Shown here piece after piece: positions 8,214-17,423 of a DNA stretch of 28,849 nucleotides. The position numbers and the translations under genes were made by a program. This DNA is from Bacteroidota bacterium (GTDB taxonomy: Bacteria > Bacteroidota > Ignavibacteria > Ignavibacteriales > Melioribacteraceae): positions 1-28,849 of the forward strand of contig JAEXUB010000044.1 of assembly GCA_023453125.1 (NCBI GenBank), given 5' to 3'. The notes beneath the pieces were generated by a model. It worked only from the letters and a program-made list of their open reading frames with translations, was not told where the DNA came from and did no database searches. Within the stretch, counting starts at the first letter, position 1. Each line of letters starts with the position of its first letter.

Positions 8214-9020
8214 ATGAATCTTCCACATTTAAAATTCAGCGCCAGGCTCTCAACGGGAGATAAGATTTATAATTTCTTTGCGACTCTCACCGGACTGACA
8301 ATATTTACGCTGGAATTTTTCAAACAGGTATTTAAGCCTCCGTTTGAGATAAGTGAGATTAAAAAGCATATGGATGAGCTCGGCGTTAAGACCTTTCCTA
8401 TTGTAAGCGTAACAGGATTGATAATAGGGCTTGTGCTTACAATGCAGAGCCAGCCTATAATGCAGCGCTTCGGAGCTTCCGATTTTCTTCCTGCGATGGT
8501 TTCTATTTCGGTTATAAGAGAACTTGGCCCGGTAATTACCGCGCTCATATTTGCGGGACGTGTAAGTTCGGGCATCGGGGCAGAGCTCGGTTCAATGCGC
8601 GTTACCGAACAGATTGACGCAATGGAAGTTTCGGCAATAAACCCCTTCAAGTATCTTGTTGTTACAAGAATAATTGCGACAACTCTAATTCTTCCGATTC
8701 TTACAATTTATGTTATTATGATAGCTATTTTCGGCGGGTACATTGGAGTGATAATTACAGATAATATGAATTTCGCTTATTATCAATCCTCCGTTGTGAA
8801 TGCAGTCCAGTTCGGCGATCTTATACCGGGTATTGCAAAGACATTTATATTCGGATTTATTGTTGGAGTAGTAGGAGCTTTTAAGGGTTACACTACGGAA
8901 GGGGGGACCGAGGGGGTTGGAAAGGCTTCAACAACCGCCGTTGTTCTTTCGTCTCTTCTAATATTAATTTTTGATACTATTTTGGTAAAAATTACTTTAT
9001 GGCTATGGCCGACGATTTAA
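8214..9020 (+). CDS. mlaE: MlaE-family lipid ABC transporter permease
   Basis: This 268-residue membrane protein has five or six helices and the conserved central region IRELGPVITALIFAGRVSSG, followed by AELGSMRVTEQIDAMEVSAI. These are hallmarks of MlaE/YrbE permeases, which move phospholipids or other lipids between inner and outer membranes with an MCE protein. I use the ATG at 8214, just after an in-frame TTG at 8211. Its end overlaps the start of the ATPase gene by 22 nt, so the two are translationally linked. Confidence 0.93.
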   Translation: MNLPHLKFSARLSTGDKIYNFFATLTGLTIFTLEFFKQVFKPPFEISEIKKHMDELGVKTFPIVSVTGLIIGLVLTMQSQPIMQRFGASDFLPAMVSISVIRELGPVITALIFAGRVSSGIGAELGSMRVTEQIDAMEVSAINPFKYLVVTRIIATTLILPILTIYVIMIAIFGGYIGVIITDNMNFAYYQSSVVNAVQFGDLIPGIAKTFIFGFIVGVVGAFKGYTTEGGTEGVGKASTTAVVLSSLLILIFDTILVKITLWLWPTI

Positions 9021-9757
9021 CGGTAAAAATAGAAAACCTTTCAAAGGGATTCAGCGGCACTCCGGTGCTGGACAGCGTTTCCCTTCACGTTGTGACAGGG
9101 GAAAACCTTGTAGTATTCGGAAGAAGCGGAACGGGAAAAAGTGTTCTCCTGAAATGCATAATCGGCTTAATGAAGCCTGAGGGGGGAAGCGTATCCGTTT
9201 TCGGCAAGGATGTCCTTCATATTCCAATTAAAGTGCTGAATGAAATAAGAAAAGATATTGGTTTCCTTTTTCAGGGAGCTGCGCTATACGACTCGATGTC
9301 GGTTCGCCAGAATCTTGAATTCCCTCTGAAACGGAATTTTAATTTTACCCAGAAGGAAATTGACGGCAAAATTGCTCGTGTACTTGAACTTGTTTCTCTT
9401 TCGGGGGCCGTAGATAAAATGCCTTCGGAGCTTTCCGGCGGCATGAAAAAGAGGATTGGACTTGCCCGCTCTATTATAACCGAACCAAGGTTAATGCTTT
9501 ATGATGAGCCGACTACAGGGCTCGACCCGATTACATCTAAGGAAATAAGCGAACTTATTATAAATCTTCAGAAGCATTTAAAAATGACTTCCATTGTTGT
9601 AACACACGACCTTATGTGCGCAAAAATTATTGCCGACAGGGCAATATTCATCAAAGACGCCAAGATTGCATACGAAGGAAGCATTGACGACCTTACAAAT
9701 TCTGAAGACAAATTTTTGAATAACTTTTTCAGCGTTGATTTGATAAAAGAAAACTAG
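8999..9757 (+). CDS. mlaF: MlaF-family lipid ABC transporter ATPase
   Basis: This 252-residue ATPase has Walker A GRSGTGKS (41-48), the signature LSGGMKKR and Walker B YDEPTTGLDP, followed by the switch histidine in VVTHDL. The Q-loop region reads GFLFQGAALYDSMSV, typical of MlaF/Ttg2A. The ATG at 8999 lies inside mlaE; a second ATG at 9005 is equally possible and would shorten the protein by two residues. It powers lipid transport by the MlaE-MlaD complex in the inner membrane. Confidence 0.93.
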   Translation: MAMADDLTVKIENLSKGFSGTPVLDSVSLHVVTGENLVVFGRSGTGKSVLLKCIIGLMKPEGGSVSVFGKDVLHIPIKVLNEIRKDIGFLFQGAALYDSMSVRQNLEFPLKRNFNFTQKEIDGKIARVLELVSLSGAVDKMPSELSGGMKKRIGLARSIITEPRLMLYDEPTTGLDPITSKEISELIINLQKHLKMTSIVVTHDLMCAKIIADRAIFIKDAKIAYEGSIDDLTNSEDKFLNNFFSVDLIKEN

Positions 9758-9766
9758 GAGTTTTAA

Positions 9767-10798
9767 ATGTTAAAGCAGTTTGAGGGCGCAAGGCTCGGAA
9801 TTTTTATCTTCATAGGGACAGTCTTTCTTGTCCTTTCAATTCTTCTGCTCGGGAACAAAGAATCCCTTTTTGTGCAGACTATAAAGATAAAATGTTATTT
9901 TGAGCGCGTTGAAGGTTTAAAGAAAGGGGCTCCGGTTCGCCTAAGCGGTTACGACATCGGGAGTGTAAGCGGAATTAATCTTGCCGACGACGCCACGGGC
10001 AAGGTTGAAGTTGTTATGAGGATTGACCAGTCCTACATTAAATTTATCCGTTTAGACAGCAAGGCGGCTATTGAGACAGAAGGGCTTGTAGGTAAAATGC
10101 TTGTAACAATAACCCCCGGTTCGCCCGATAAAGCGGTTGTGCAGGAAGGGGGAACGATACAGGCGAAGGCTCCTATTAACCTTGCCGAGATCTTTCAGGA
10201 AACAAATGCTATTATGGTGAATGTAAAAAACTTTACCAAGGACTTTGCAGACATTGTAATGAAAATTAACACCGGCGAAGGTTCAATTGGAAAGCTTGTT
10301 AATGATAATGAACTTTATAATTCGGTTGCCGCTGTTGTACGCTCTGCCGATAAGAGTCTTACTGAAATTACCGAAAAGATGAATGAAGTATCTAACATGT
10401 TTACCGGATTATACGGAAGCATGGAAAATATTTCATCCAACATAGAAGGAGCCACCAAGGATGTTAAGGGAATAATATCCGATGTTAAGGCGGGAAAAGG
10501 AATGCTCGGCTCTCTAATTAATGATAACAAATCATACGATTCTCTTAAGACGATTATAAATAATTTTACCTCTGCATCGGCTCACGTGGTCTCAATATCG
10601 GAAAAATTCTCAGAGAATATGGAGGCATTAAAGCACAACTGGTTATTCAAGGGATATTTTGAACAGCGCGGTTATTATGATAAGGCCGAATTTGAAAAAC
10701 AGCTGGATAAAAAACTTCTTGATATTAAAACCCGGACCGAGGAGCTCGAAAGAAAAATGAAAGAACTCCGGGAATACGAAGCGAAGATAAAGAAATAA
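9767..10798 (+). CDS. mlaD: MlaD-like MCE-domain protein
   Basis: This 343-residue protein has one N-terminal membrane anchor (about 11-28). One MCE domain follows, including YFERVEGLKKGAPVRLSGYD and a GLVGKMLVTITPGS stretch near residue 110. A long, mostly helical C-terminal region ends in a charged coiled-coil-like tail (TRTEELERKMKELREYEAKIKK region, residues about 322-343). MCE proteins form periplasmic hexamers that guide lipids to or from the permease. It is longer than E. coli MlaD because of the helical tail. An AGGAG ribosome site precedes the ATG. No MlaB, MlaC or MlaA gene is adjacent, which is common outside Proteobacteria. Confidence 0.92.
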   Translation: MLKQFEGARLGIFIFIGTVFLVLSILLLGNKESLFVQTIKIKCYFERVEGLKKGAPVRLSGYDIGSVSGINLADDATGKVEVVMRIDQSYIKFIRLDSKAAIETEGLVGKMLVTITPGSPDKAVVQEGGTIQAKAPINLAEIFQETNAIMVNVKNFTKDFADIVMKINTGEGSIGKLVNDNELYNSVAAVVRSADKSLTEITEKMNEVSNMFTGLYGSMENISSNIEGATKDVKGIISDVKAGKGMLGSLINDNKSYDSLKTIINNFTSASAHVVSISEKFSENMEALKHNWLFKGYFEQRGYYDKAEFEKQLDKKLLDIKTRTEELERKMKELREYEAKIKK

Positions 10799-10810
10799 AT
10801 TTTTACTCAT

Positions 10811-10835
10811 CCCCGGCATGAATTTTCTGCCGGGG
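10811..10835 (+). terminator. Hairpin after the mla operon
   Basis: CCCCGGCA pairs perfectly with TGCCGGGG around a 9-nt loop. A six-T run follows after four bases. It begins 12 nt after the mlaD stop, so it should end the mla transcript. Confidence 0.75.
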
Positions 10836-10883
10836 AGGTTTTTTAAGCCCCCCTCAAACAAGACTAATTATCCCCTAAACCTA

Positions 10884-10912
10884 TTGACCATGACAATAAG
10901 AAATGTTATTTT
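10884..10912 (+). promoter_or_regulatory. Possible promoter upstream of the receiver gene
   Basis: TTGACC and TATTTT are separated by 17 nt, 61 nt before the ATG at 10973. The -35 box fits the sigma-70 consensus at five of six positions and the -10 box at four. The stretch is AT-rich, so a chance match is quite possible. Confidence 0.3.
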
Positions 10913-10972
10913 GTGAATTGATATGGGGCATAATTCGATAAAATCTATTTTTTTACGAATAATGATGGGTTT

Positions 10973-11407
10973 ATGAGTGCAAAATTAATATTGCTGGTTG
11001 AAGATAATCCTGACGATGTTGATCTCACTATGCGGGCTTTTAAAAGAAACAATATTATGGCCGATGTTATTGTCTTAGACGACGGCCAGAAAGCCATTGA
11101 TTACATCTCAAAACTAAACAGCAATTCAAAAATGCCCGACGTTATTTTTCTGGATTTAAAACTTCCCAAGAAGAATGGACTGGATGTTCTTGATTTTCTG
11201 AGGAACGAAAAGAAAACCAGGATTCCGGTTGTTGTTTTGACCTCCTCTGTTGAGGAAAGCGATCTGATAAACGCATATACTCTGGGAGCAAACAGCTACA
11301 TACGCAAACCGGTAGATTTTCTTCAGTTTATAGACAATATTCAGACAATCAGCAGGTACTGGCTTACATTAAACCAGTCTTATCCAATTCTAATTTCATC
11401 AAATTAA
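10973..11407 (+). CDS. Stand-alone response-regulator receiver protein (Rcp1-like)
   Basis: This 144-residue protein is one receiver domain with no output domain. The acidic pocket is Glu10-Asp11, the phospho-acceptor is Asp61 (FLDLKLP), the switch residue is Thr90 (LTSS) and the invariant lysine is Lys112 (RKP). The loop DNPDDVDLTMRAFKRN resembles Rcp1-type regulators, which are often paired with bacteriophytochrome or hybrid histidine kinases. No kinase gene is nearby, so the partner is encoded elsewhere. It is flanked by hairpins on both sides and is probably transcribed alone. Confidence 0.92.
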   Translation: MSAKLILLVEDNPDDVDLTMRAFKRNNIMADVIVLDDGQKAIDYISKLNSNSKMPDVIFLDLKLPKKNGLDVLDFLRNEKKTRIPVVVLTSSVEESDLINAYTLGANSYIRKPVDFLQFIDNIQTISRYWLTLNQSYPILISSN

Positions 11408-11414
11408 TCCGATT

Positions 11415-11437
11415 AACCCGCTTTATCAATGCGGGTT
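11415..11437 (+). terminator. Hairpin after the receiver gene
   Basis: AACCCGC pairs with GCGGGTT around a 9-nt loop, 7 nt after the stop. No good T-run follows, so it may be a weak terminator or only an mRNA-stabilising hairpin. Confidence 0.5.
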
Positions 11438-11541
11438 CCATAATAACACCAATTTGTCGCAATTTGATTTATTTTCAAATTTTTCTTCTTTTTCGCTCTC
11501 TTATTTTTTTATATTATTAACTGAATAATTTGAGGTTTCTA

Positions 11542-13998
11542 TTGTTTTTGCGCAATTCTGATAAAACTGCAATAGTATGGAAAGAAAATAACATCAGTTT
11601 CCGGGATTTGTTGAAAAATGTAAATTATTATTCAACATTATATTCCGGAACCGGGGTTAATAAAATAAGCATTTACTCGGCAAACCGTCCCGAGTGGGTG
11701 TTCGCATTCTATTCCGCCTGGAAGAATAAAGCCATTGCCGTTCCTCTTGATTTTCTGGCACAGCCGGATGAAATTGCCTATATATTGAACGACTGCCGCC
11801 CCGAAGTCATTTTCATCTCCCGTGATATGGAAAAGAATTTTGAAGAGATTAAGAAACTTCTTCTATACAATATAAGAGTATTCGTTTTTGAGGAACTTAC
11901 AGAGGATACAGCCAAATATGAGCCGGTTGAAATAATTGCCGAGAATGTTCATGATGTGGCGGTTATAATTTACACTTCAGGTACAACGGGATATCCTAAA
12001 GGAGTAATGCTTTCTTACGATAATCTGCTTGCCAATTGCGAGGCCGTATCAAAGGTAATTCCGATTTATGCCGATTTCAGGAATGTTCTTGTGCTTCTGC
12101 CTCTTCACCATATCTTTCCTTTACTTGGCACAATGGTTATGCCCCTTTCGGTAAATGGAACTATCGCATTTTCCCCTTCAATGGTAGCCGAAGATATAAT
12201 AGCGACTCTTCAGAAAAATAAAATAGCAATTATTATAGGCGTGCCCCGCCTATATGATGCAATAAGAAAAGGGGTGGTAGACAAAATTAATAAGAGTTTT
12301 GCAGCCCGGACTTTATTCGGACTCGCCAAGATTTTAAAATCCAGAAGTTTTTCCAAAAAGATATTCCACCAGGTTCACGAGAAGTTCGGCGGTAAAGTTG
12401 AATATATGGTATGCGGAGGCGCAAAGCTGAGCGTTGAGACTGCAAGAGATTATAAGGCGCTCGGATTTGAAATGCTCGAAGGATACGGTATGACGGAAGC
12501 AGCTCCAATGATTACTTTTACACGTCCCGGCAGGTGGACTGTCGGTTCGGCAGGAGAATTAATGCCGGGGGTAGAAGTGGAAATAAGGGATGGTGAAATA
12601 TGTGCCCGCGGCCGCAATATTATGAAGGGTTACTACAACAAGCCCGAAGAGACCGAAGAAACATTGAAAGACGGGTGGCTATACACAGGAGACCTTGGCT
12701 ATATTGATGAGAAAGGCTTTATACACATCACCGGAAGATCGAAAGAATTGATTGTTCTATCCAACGGCAAGAATATTACTCCTGATGAAATAGAAAAGAA
12801 AATTAAACTGGAATCGGATCTGGCTGCTGAAGTAGCCGTATTCAGCCGCAACGACGCGCTTTGCGCGGCAATTTACCCCGATTTCAAAAAACTGCACGAG
12901 AAGGGAATTCTCCACATTGAGGAAAAACTGAAGTGGGATGTAATAGATAAGTATAATAAGAACGCAGCCCCCTATAAAAAAATAACCAAGCTCTATATCT
13001 GCAAGGAAGAGCTCCCCAAGACCAGGCTAGGTAAGATTCAGCGTTACAAGATTGCCGGAATGATAGACAATCTTACTCCGGGAAGCAGAAAGAAAAAGGA
13101 TGAACCGCAGTTTGAGGAATATATTATAATAAGGGATTTTCTGCAGGAGCAGAAGAAGAGCGTTATCAATCCCGACGACCATCTTGAGCTTGACCTCGGA
13201 CTCGACTCGCTCGACAAGGTAAACCTTCAGGTGTTTCTCGAATCAACTTTTGGTGTAAATCTTCAGGATGATGTGCTTGTCCATCATTCAACCGTTGAGC
13301 GCCTCTCCCATTTCATGAAAGAGAAAAAGAACAAAATTTCTATTGAAACAGTTAAATGGGCAGAGATACTAAAAGAGAAGATTGAACTGAAACTGCCCAA
13401 AAGCTGGTTCACACAAAACCTATTCAAGAATATTTCAAAGGTATTCTTCAAATTATATTTCCGTCTAAAAGGGGAAGGACTTGAGAATATTCCGGAGGGG
13501 CCGTTTATACTGGCTCCCAATCATCAGAGCTTTTTCGACGGACTATTTGTTTCGGTATATCTGAAAAATAAAATATTCAAGAACACATATTTTTACGCAA
13601 AGGAAAAGCACGTACGCAACCCTCTGCTTAAGGCTATTGCGAATACGAATAATGTTATTGTAATGGACATAAACAAAGATCTTAAGGAATCCCTGCAGAA
13701 GCTGGCAGTTGTCTTAAGGCAGAAGAAGAACATTATAATATTCCCTGAAGGCACAAGGTCGCAGACAGGAAGGCTCGGCGAGTTCAAGAAGGCATTCGCA
13801 ATATTAAGCCGCGAGCTCAATGTGCCTATAGTACCGGTATCAATTAAGGGGGCATTCAACGCTCTTCCAAAAGGAAGCATTTTCCCCCGTCCCTGGAAGA
13901 AAATAAACGTTAAATTTCACAAACCGGTCTATCCCGAAGGGCACGATTATGATTCTCTCACAGAGCTGGTATATAAGCAGCTTTCGGGGGAGTTTTAG
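11542..13998 (+). CDS. Fused acyl-CoA/ACP synthetase - acyl carrier - PlsC acyltransferase
   Basis: I prefer the TTG at 11542 (818 residues) because GAGG lies 6 nt upstream; a TTG at 11530 would add four residues. Three domains follow in order. The first is an AMP-forming ligase with YTSGTTGYPKG (144-154), YGMTE (315-319), TGDLG with Asp384 and the catalytic lysine in LGK498. The second is an acyl-carrier-like segment with LGLDSL (attachment Ser556). The third is a PlsC acyltransferase with NHQSFFD (His661/Asp666) and FPEGTRS (734-740). I infer that a free fatty acid is activated, loaded on the built-in carrier and passed to a lysophospholipid. E. coli Aas performs a related job with the domains in the opposite order. 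Confidence 0.88.
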   Translation: MFLRNSDKTAIVWKENNISFRDLLKNVNYYSTLYSGTGVNKISIYSANRPEWVFAFYSAWKNKAIAVPLDFLAQPDEIAYILNDCRPEVIFISRDMEKNFEEIKKLLLYNIRVFVFEELTEDTAKYEPVEIIAENVHDVAVIIYTSGTTGYPKGVMLSYDNLLANCEAVSKVIPIYADFRNVLVLLPLHHIFPLLGTMVMPLSVNGTIAFSPSMVAEDIIATLQKNKIAIIIGVPRLYDAIRKGVVDKINKSFAARTLFGLAKILKSRSFSKKIFHQVHEKFGGKVEYMVCGGAKLSVETARDYKALGFEMLEGYGMTEAAPMITFTRPGRWTVGSAGELMPGVEVEIRDGEICARGRNIMKGYYNKPEETEETLKDGWLYTGDLGYIDEKGFIHITGRSKELIVLSNGKNITPDEIEKKIKLESDLAAEVAVFSRNDALCAAIYPDFKKLHEKGILHIEEKLKWDVIDKYNKNAAPYKKITKLYICKEELPKTRLGKIQRYKIAGMIDNLTPGSRKKKDEPQFEEYIIIRDFLQEQKKSVINPDDHLELDLGLDSLDKVNLQVFLESTFGVNLQDDVLVHHSTVERLSHFMKEKKNKISIETVKWAEILKEKIELKLPKSWFTQNLFKNISKVFFKLYFRLKGEGLENIPEGPFILAPNHQSFFDGLFVSVYLKNKIFKNTYFYAKEKHVRNPLLKAIANTNNVIVMDINKDLKESLQKLAVVLRQKKNIIIFPEGTRSQTGRLGEFKKAFAILSRELNVPIVPVSIKGAFNALPKGSIFPRPWKKINVKFHKPVYPEGHDYDSLTELVYKQLSGEF

Positions 13999-14026
13999 TA
14001 TAATAGAGGGAATTGCGGGTTTTAAG

Positions 14027-14062
14027 AGGGGCAGAACTTAATATTCTGCCCCTTTGTTTTTT
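14027..14062 (+). terminator. Strong intrinsic terminator after the fusion gene
   Basis: A ten-base perfect stem, AGGGGCAGAA with TTCTGCCCCT, encloses a 7-nt loop and is followed by TTTGTTTTTT. It lies about 30 nt after the stop codon and separates this gene from uvrA. Confidence 0.9.
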
Positions 14063-14145
14063 AAATGAGTGACAATTTTGAGTATTATTCTCCCGAAAGT
14101 TAAGCGGGATTTTATTAATTTATATGACGAAATATACAGAGAGAA

Positions 14146-16914
14146 ATGGCACACAGTAATTCGGAAATAATTGTAAAAGGGGCCCGACAGCATAATTTAA
14201 AGAATGTAAGCCTCGAAATTCCCCGGAATAAGCTCGTGGTTTTTACGGGAGTAAGCGGAAGCGGCAAATCGTCACTGGTATTTGATACTATTTATGCGGA
14301 AGGGCAGAGGCGCTATGTAGAAAGCCTTTCTTCTTACGCAAGGCAGTTTCTGGAGAGAATGGACAAGCCGGAAGTGGATTTTATTTATGGTATTTCCCCG
14401 GCGGTTGCAATTGAACAAAAGACCGGAAGCAAAAATCCCCGTTCAACGGTAGGAACGAGCACTGAAATTTATGATTATCTCCGTCTCCTCTTTGCGCGCA
14501 TTGGAAAGACTGTGTGTGTTGTATGCGGAAATGTTGTAAAGAAAGATTCCGTTTCTACGGTTACCGACTGGCTTGAGGGAGAAGGGGAAGAGAACCGGTT
14601 TTATCTCGGTTTTCAGATTCATTCACACGAGGGGAGAAACATTAAAGAGGAACTTGAGCTTTTAAAGAAGAAAGGATTCTTCCGTATCTATTATAAAGGG
14701 GAGATGATAGACCTTAACGAAAAATATACCCAGCCGAAGGATAAGAAAGAGATATATATTGTAATAGACCGCTTCAAAGTTAAAAAAGGAAAAGTAAGGG
14801 AACTGCTTGCAGATTCAATTGAATCTGCCTTCCGCGAGGGAGAAGGAAGAATTGCAGTTATAAATGCAGACAGCGGTACGGTAAAACAGTTCAATAAATT
14901 TTTTGAGTGCTGCGGTATAAGATACGAAGAACCGGAGCCGAGATTTTTCTCTTTCAATAATCCATTCGGCGCCTGCCCTATATGCCAGGGTTTCGGCAAG
15001 ACGATGGGATATGAAATGGATCTCATAATTCCGAATCCCAATTTAAGTCTGATGGAGGGCGCTATAGCGCCCTGGCGTACTGCCAAGTACAGCAAATACC
15101 TAAGGGATTTAATAAAAGCGGGAAAGGGAAAAATTCCTTTTGATATTCCCTACAGCAAACTTACAAAGGAACAGCAGGCTTTAATTAAAGAGGGGTTTAC
15201 GGGATTCGCCGGCATTGACGGTTTCTTTAAGCATCTCGAAGAAAAGACATACAAGATGCATATCCGCATTCTTCTAAGCAGGTACCGGGGATATACAAAG
15301 TGTACTGCATGCCGGGGCTCAAGGCTTAGGAGGGAAGCGCTTCAGGTAAAAGTTGGTGAAAGAGGCATAAATGAAATTGTTGAAATGTCTATTGAAAAGG
15401 CTCTTGAGTTTTTCAAATCGCTTGAACTAACCTCATATGAGAAATCGATAGGGCAGCGCATATACGAGGAAATTGTTAAGAGATTAACATTCCTGAATGA
15501 AGTTGGGCTTGGATATCTGGCGCTTGACCGCTTAAGCAGCACTCTAAGCGGCGGTGAAACTCAGAGGATAAACCTTGCAACCTCACTGGGTTCGGCTCTT
15601 ATCGGGACATTATATGTCCTTGACGAGCCGAGCATCGGACTGCATCCGCGCGACAACGCAAGGCTGATTAACATTCTTAAATCCCTCAGGGATATCGGGA
15701 ACACCGTCCTGGTTGTTGAGCACGATGAAGAGATGATGAGGGAAGCGGATCTGATTTACGATATGGGGCCCCGCGCCGGCGTAAACGGAGGGGAAATTAC
15801 CGCTTTCGGAACGTTTAAGGAAATATGCAGGAATGAGAAATCGCTGACTGGTAAATATTTATCCGGAAAGATGCGCATACCCGTCCCCGAAACAAGAAAC
15901 ACCAAAGAAACAAATGTTATTAAGATTACGGGCGCAAAGGAAAACAACCTGAAAAATATTTCTGTTGAAGTTCCCCTGAATAAATTTGTTGCCATCACGG
16001 GAGTAAGCGGCTCGGGAAAGAGTACTCTGATACACGATATTCTATACGGAGGAATTGTTAAGCATATGGGGGGGAATCCTCCAAAACTCGGGAGGTACGA
16101 AAACATTGAGGGACTGAGAAACATTGATGAAGTTGAAATTGTTGACCAGTCCCCTATAGGCAAATCCCCCCGTTCAAATCCTATAAGCTACGTAAAGGGA
16201 TTTGAAGAGATAAGGGAATTGTTTGCGGCAACACCGCAGGCAAGGTCGCGCGGTTATAAACCGGGATATTTTTCATTCAACGTGCCGGGGGGAAGATGCG
16301 AAACCTGTGGCGGCGAAGGGTATGTTAAAATTGAAATGCAGTTCCTTGCAGACTTATATCTGCAGTGCGATGACTGCAAGGGAACCAGGTATAAAAAGGA
16401 AGTCCGCGATATAACCTACCGGGGAAAGAACATTGTAGATGTTCTTAATATGATGGTTGATGAAGCGATTGAGTACTTTGCCAATAATCCTAAAATTGTA
16501 AATTACCTTCAGACTCTTTCGGATGTAGGGCTCGGCTATATTAAACTTGGCCAGCCTTCAAATACATTATCCGGGGGAGAGGCGCAGAGGACAAAACTGG
16601 CGCTTCATCTGACCGCGCAGAGGAAAAGAAGCAAGACCCTTTTCATTTTTGACGAACCGACTACAGGGCTCCATTTTGACGACATAACAAAACTGCTGAA
16701 CTGTTTTAATATGCTTTTACAGAATAAGCATTCGGTTGTAATAATTGAGCACAATCTTGATATTATAAAATGCGCAGACCATATAATTGACCTCGGCCCC
16801 GAAGCGGGGGAAAAAGGGGGAGAAATCATAGCCTGCGGAACGCCCGAAGAAATTATGCAGAATCCCAATTCCCACACGGGGCGTTTTCTTAAAATGCATC
16901 TTGGATTGAGTTAA
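14146..16914 (+). CDS. uvrA: Excinuclease ABC subunit A
   Basis: UvrA is the damage-recognising ATPase of nucleotide-excision repair, acting with UvrB and UvrC. This copy is 922 residues, a normal length. Both ATPase halves are complete: Walker A with Lys41 and Lys625 (GVSGSGKS each), and signature LSGGE at 467-471 and 808-812. The C-terminal zinc module is intact (Cys718, 721, 741, 744). The other zinc site is altered: the first Cys-x2-Cys is reduced to adjacent Cys255-Cys256, while the second pair (Cys277, Cys280) remains. Such a degraded site is, from memory, common in Bacteroidetes-type UvrA. The ATG is preceded by an AGAGAGA stretch. Confidence 0.97.
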   Translation: MAHSNSEIIVKGARQHNLKNVSLEIPRNKLVVFTGVSGSGKSSLVFDTIYAEGQRRYVESLSSYARQFLERMDKPEVDFIYGISPAVAIEQKTGSKNPRSTVGTSTEIYDYLRLLFARIGKTVCVVCGNVVKKDSVSTVTDWLEGEGEENRFYLGFQIHSHEGRNIKEELELLKKKGFFRIYYKGEMIDLNEKYTQPKDKKEIYIVIDRFKVKKGKVRELLADSIESAFREGEGRIAVINADSGTVKQFNKFFECCGIRYEEPEPRFFSFNNPFGACPICQGFGKTMGYEMDLIIPNPNLSLMEGAIAPWRTAKYSKYLRDLIKAGKGKIPFDIPYSKLTKEQQALIKEGFTGFAGIDGFFKHLEEKTYKMHIRILLSRYRGYTKCTACRGSRLRREALQVKVGERGINEIVEMSIEKALEFFKSLELTSYEKSIGQRIYEEIVKRLTFLNEVGLGYLALDRLSSTLSGGETQRINLATSLGSALIGTLYVLDEPSIGLHPRDNARLINILKSLRDIGNTVLVVEHDEEMMREADLIYDMGPRAGVNGGEITAFGTFKEICRNEKSLTGKYLSGKMRIPVPETRNTKETNVIKITGAKENNLKNISVEVPLNKFVAITGVSGSGKSTLIHDILYGGIVKHMGGNPPKLGRYENIEGLRNIDEVEIVDQSPIGKSPRSNPISYVKGFEEIRELFAATPQARSRGYKPGYFSFNVPGGRCETCGGEGYVKIEMQFLADLYLQCDDCKGTRYKKEVRDITYRGKNIVDVLNMMVDEAIEYFANNPKIVNYLQTLSDVGLGYIKLGQPSNTLSGGEAQRTKLALHLTAQRKRSKTLFIFDEPTTGLHFDDITKLLNCFNMLLQNKHSVVIIEHNLDIIKCADHIIDLGPEAGEKGGEIIACGTPEEIMQNPNSHTGRFLKMHLGLS

Positions 16915-16922
16915 TTCTTACT

Positions 16923-16936
16923 TTATTATATAATAA
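16923..16936. repeat. 14-bp perfect AT palindrome between uvrA and the EVE gene
   Basis: TTATTATATAATAA reads the same on both strands and sits in the 35-nt gap before the EVE gene. It could be part of a promoter or a weak hairpin; in AT-rich spacers it may also be chance. Confidence 0.4.
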
Positions 16937-16949
16937 TAACGGAGAGGCA

Positions 16950-17423
16950 ATGCAGCAGCGTTTTTGGCTCGTTAAAAGCGAGCCCGATGTTTTTTCAATT
17001 GACCACCTGGACAAATCGCCAAAGAAGACCACATACTGGGACGGCGTGCGCAATTACCAGGCGCGCAACTATATGAGGGACGAAATGAAAAAGGGGGACC
17101 TGGTTCTATTCTACCACAGCAACGCTGAAGATACCGGAGTGGCCGGGGTATGCGAGGTGGTTAAAGAGGGATATCCCGATTTTACAGCGTTCGATAAGAA
17201 AGACAAGCATTACGATCCTAAGAGCAAAGAAGAAGCGCCAGCCTGGTTTATGGTAGACTTAAAACTTGTTAAGAAATTTCCAAGGATTGTAACTCTTGCC
17301 GAAATAAAGAAAAACAAAAAACTGTGGAATATGAAGCTTGTCCAACCGGGAAACCGACTTTCGGTAATGCCTGTTGAGAAAGAGGAATTTGAAGAAATAT
17401 TGGCTATGAGCCTTACACAATGA
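16950..17423 (+). CDS. EVE-domain protein (thymocyte nuclear protein 1-like)
   Basis: This 157-residue protein is a single EVE domain. It opens with FWLVKSEPDVFSIDHL and continues with TYWDGVRNYQARNYMRDEMKKGD and then VLFYHSNAEDTGVAG, all family hallmarks. EVE domains are PUA-related and bind modified nucleobases in DNA or RNA. A GGAGAGG ribosome site precedes the ATG. The stop overlaps the photolyase start (ATGA), and uvrA lies just upstream. The context suggests a role connected with damaged or modified DNA, but this is inference. Confidence 0.93.
   Translation: MQQRFWLVKSEPDVFSIDHLDKSPKKTTYWDGVRNYQARNYMRDEMKKGDLVLFYHSNAEDTGVAGVCEVVKEGYPDFTAFDKKDKHYDPKSKEEAPAWFMVDLKLVKKFPRIVTLAEIKKNKKLWNMKLVQPGNRLSVMPVEKEEFEEILAMSLTQ

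Noticed and set aside
5219..11000. Runs of six or seven G in many genes as possible phase-variation tracts
   Set aside because: They are short, occur in most genes of the left part and fit frequent GGG glycine codons, so they reflect codon use.
14691..15095. 134-codon minus-strand open frame inside uvrA
   Set aside because: It is a shadow of the uvrA frame with no start signal and no family features.
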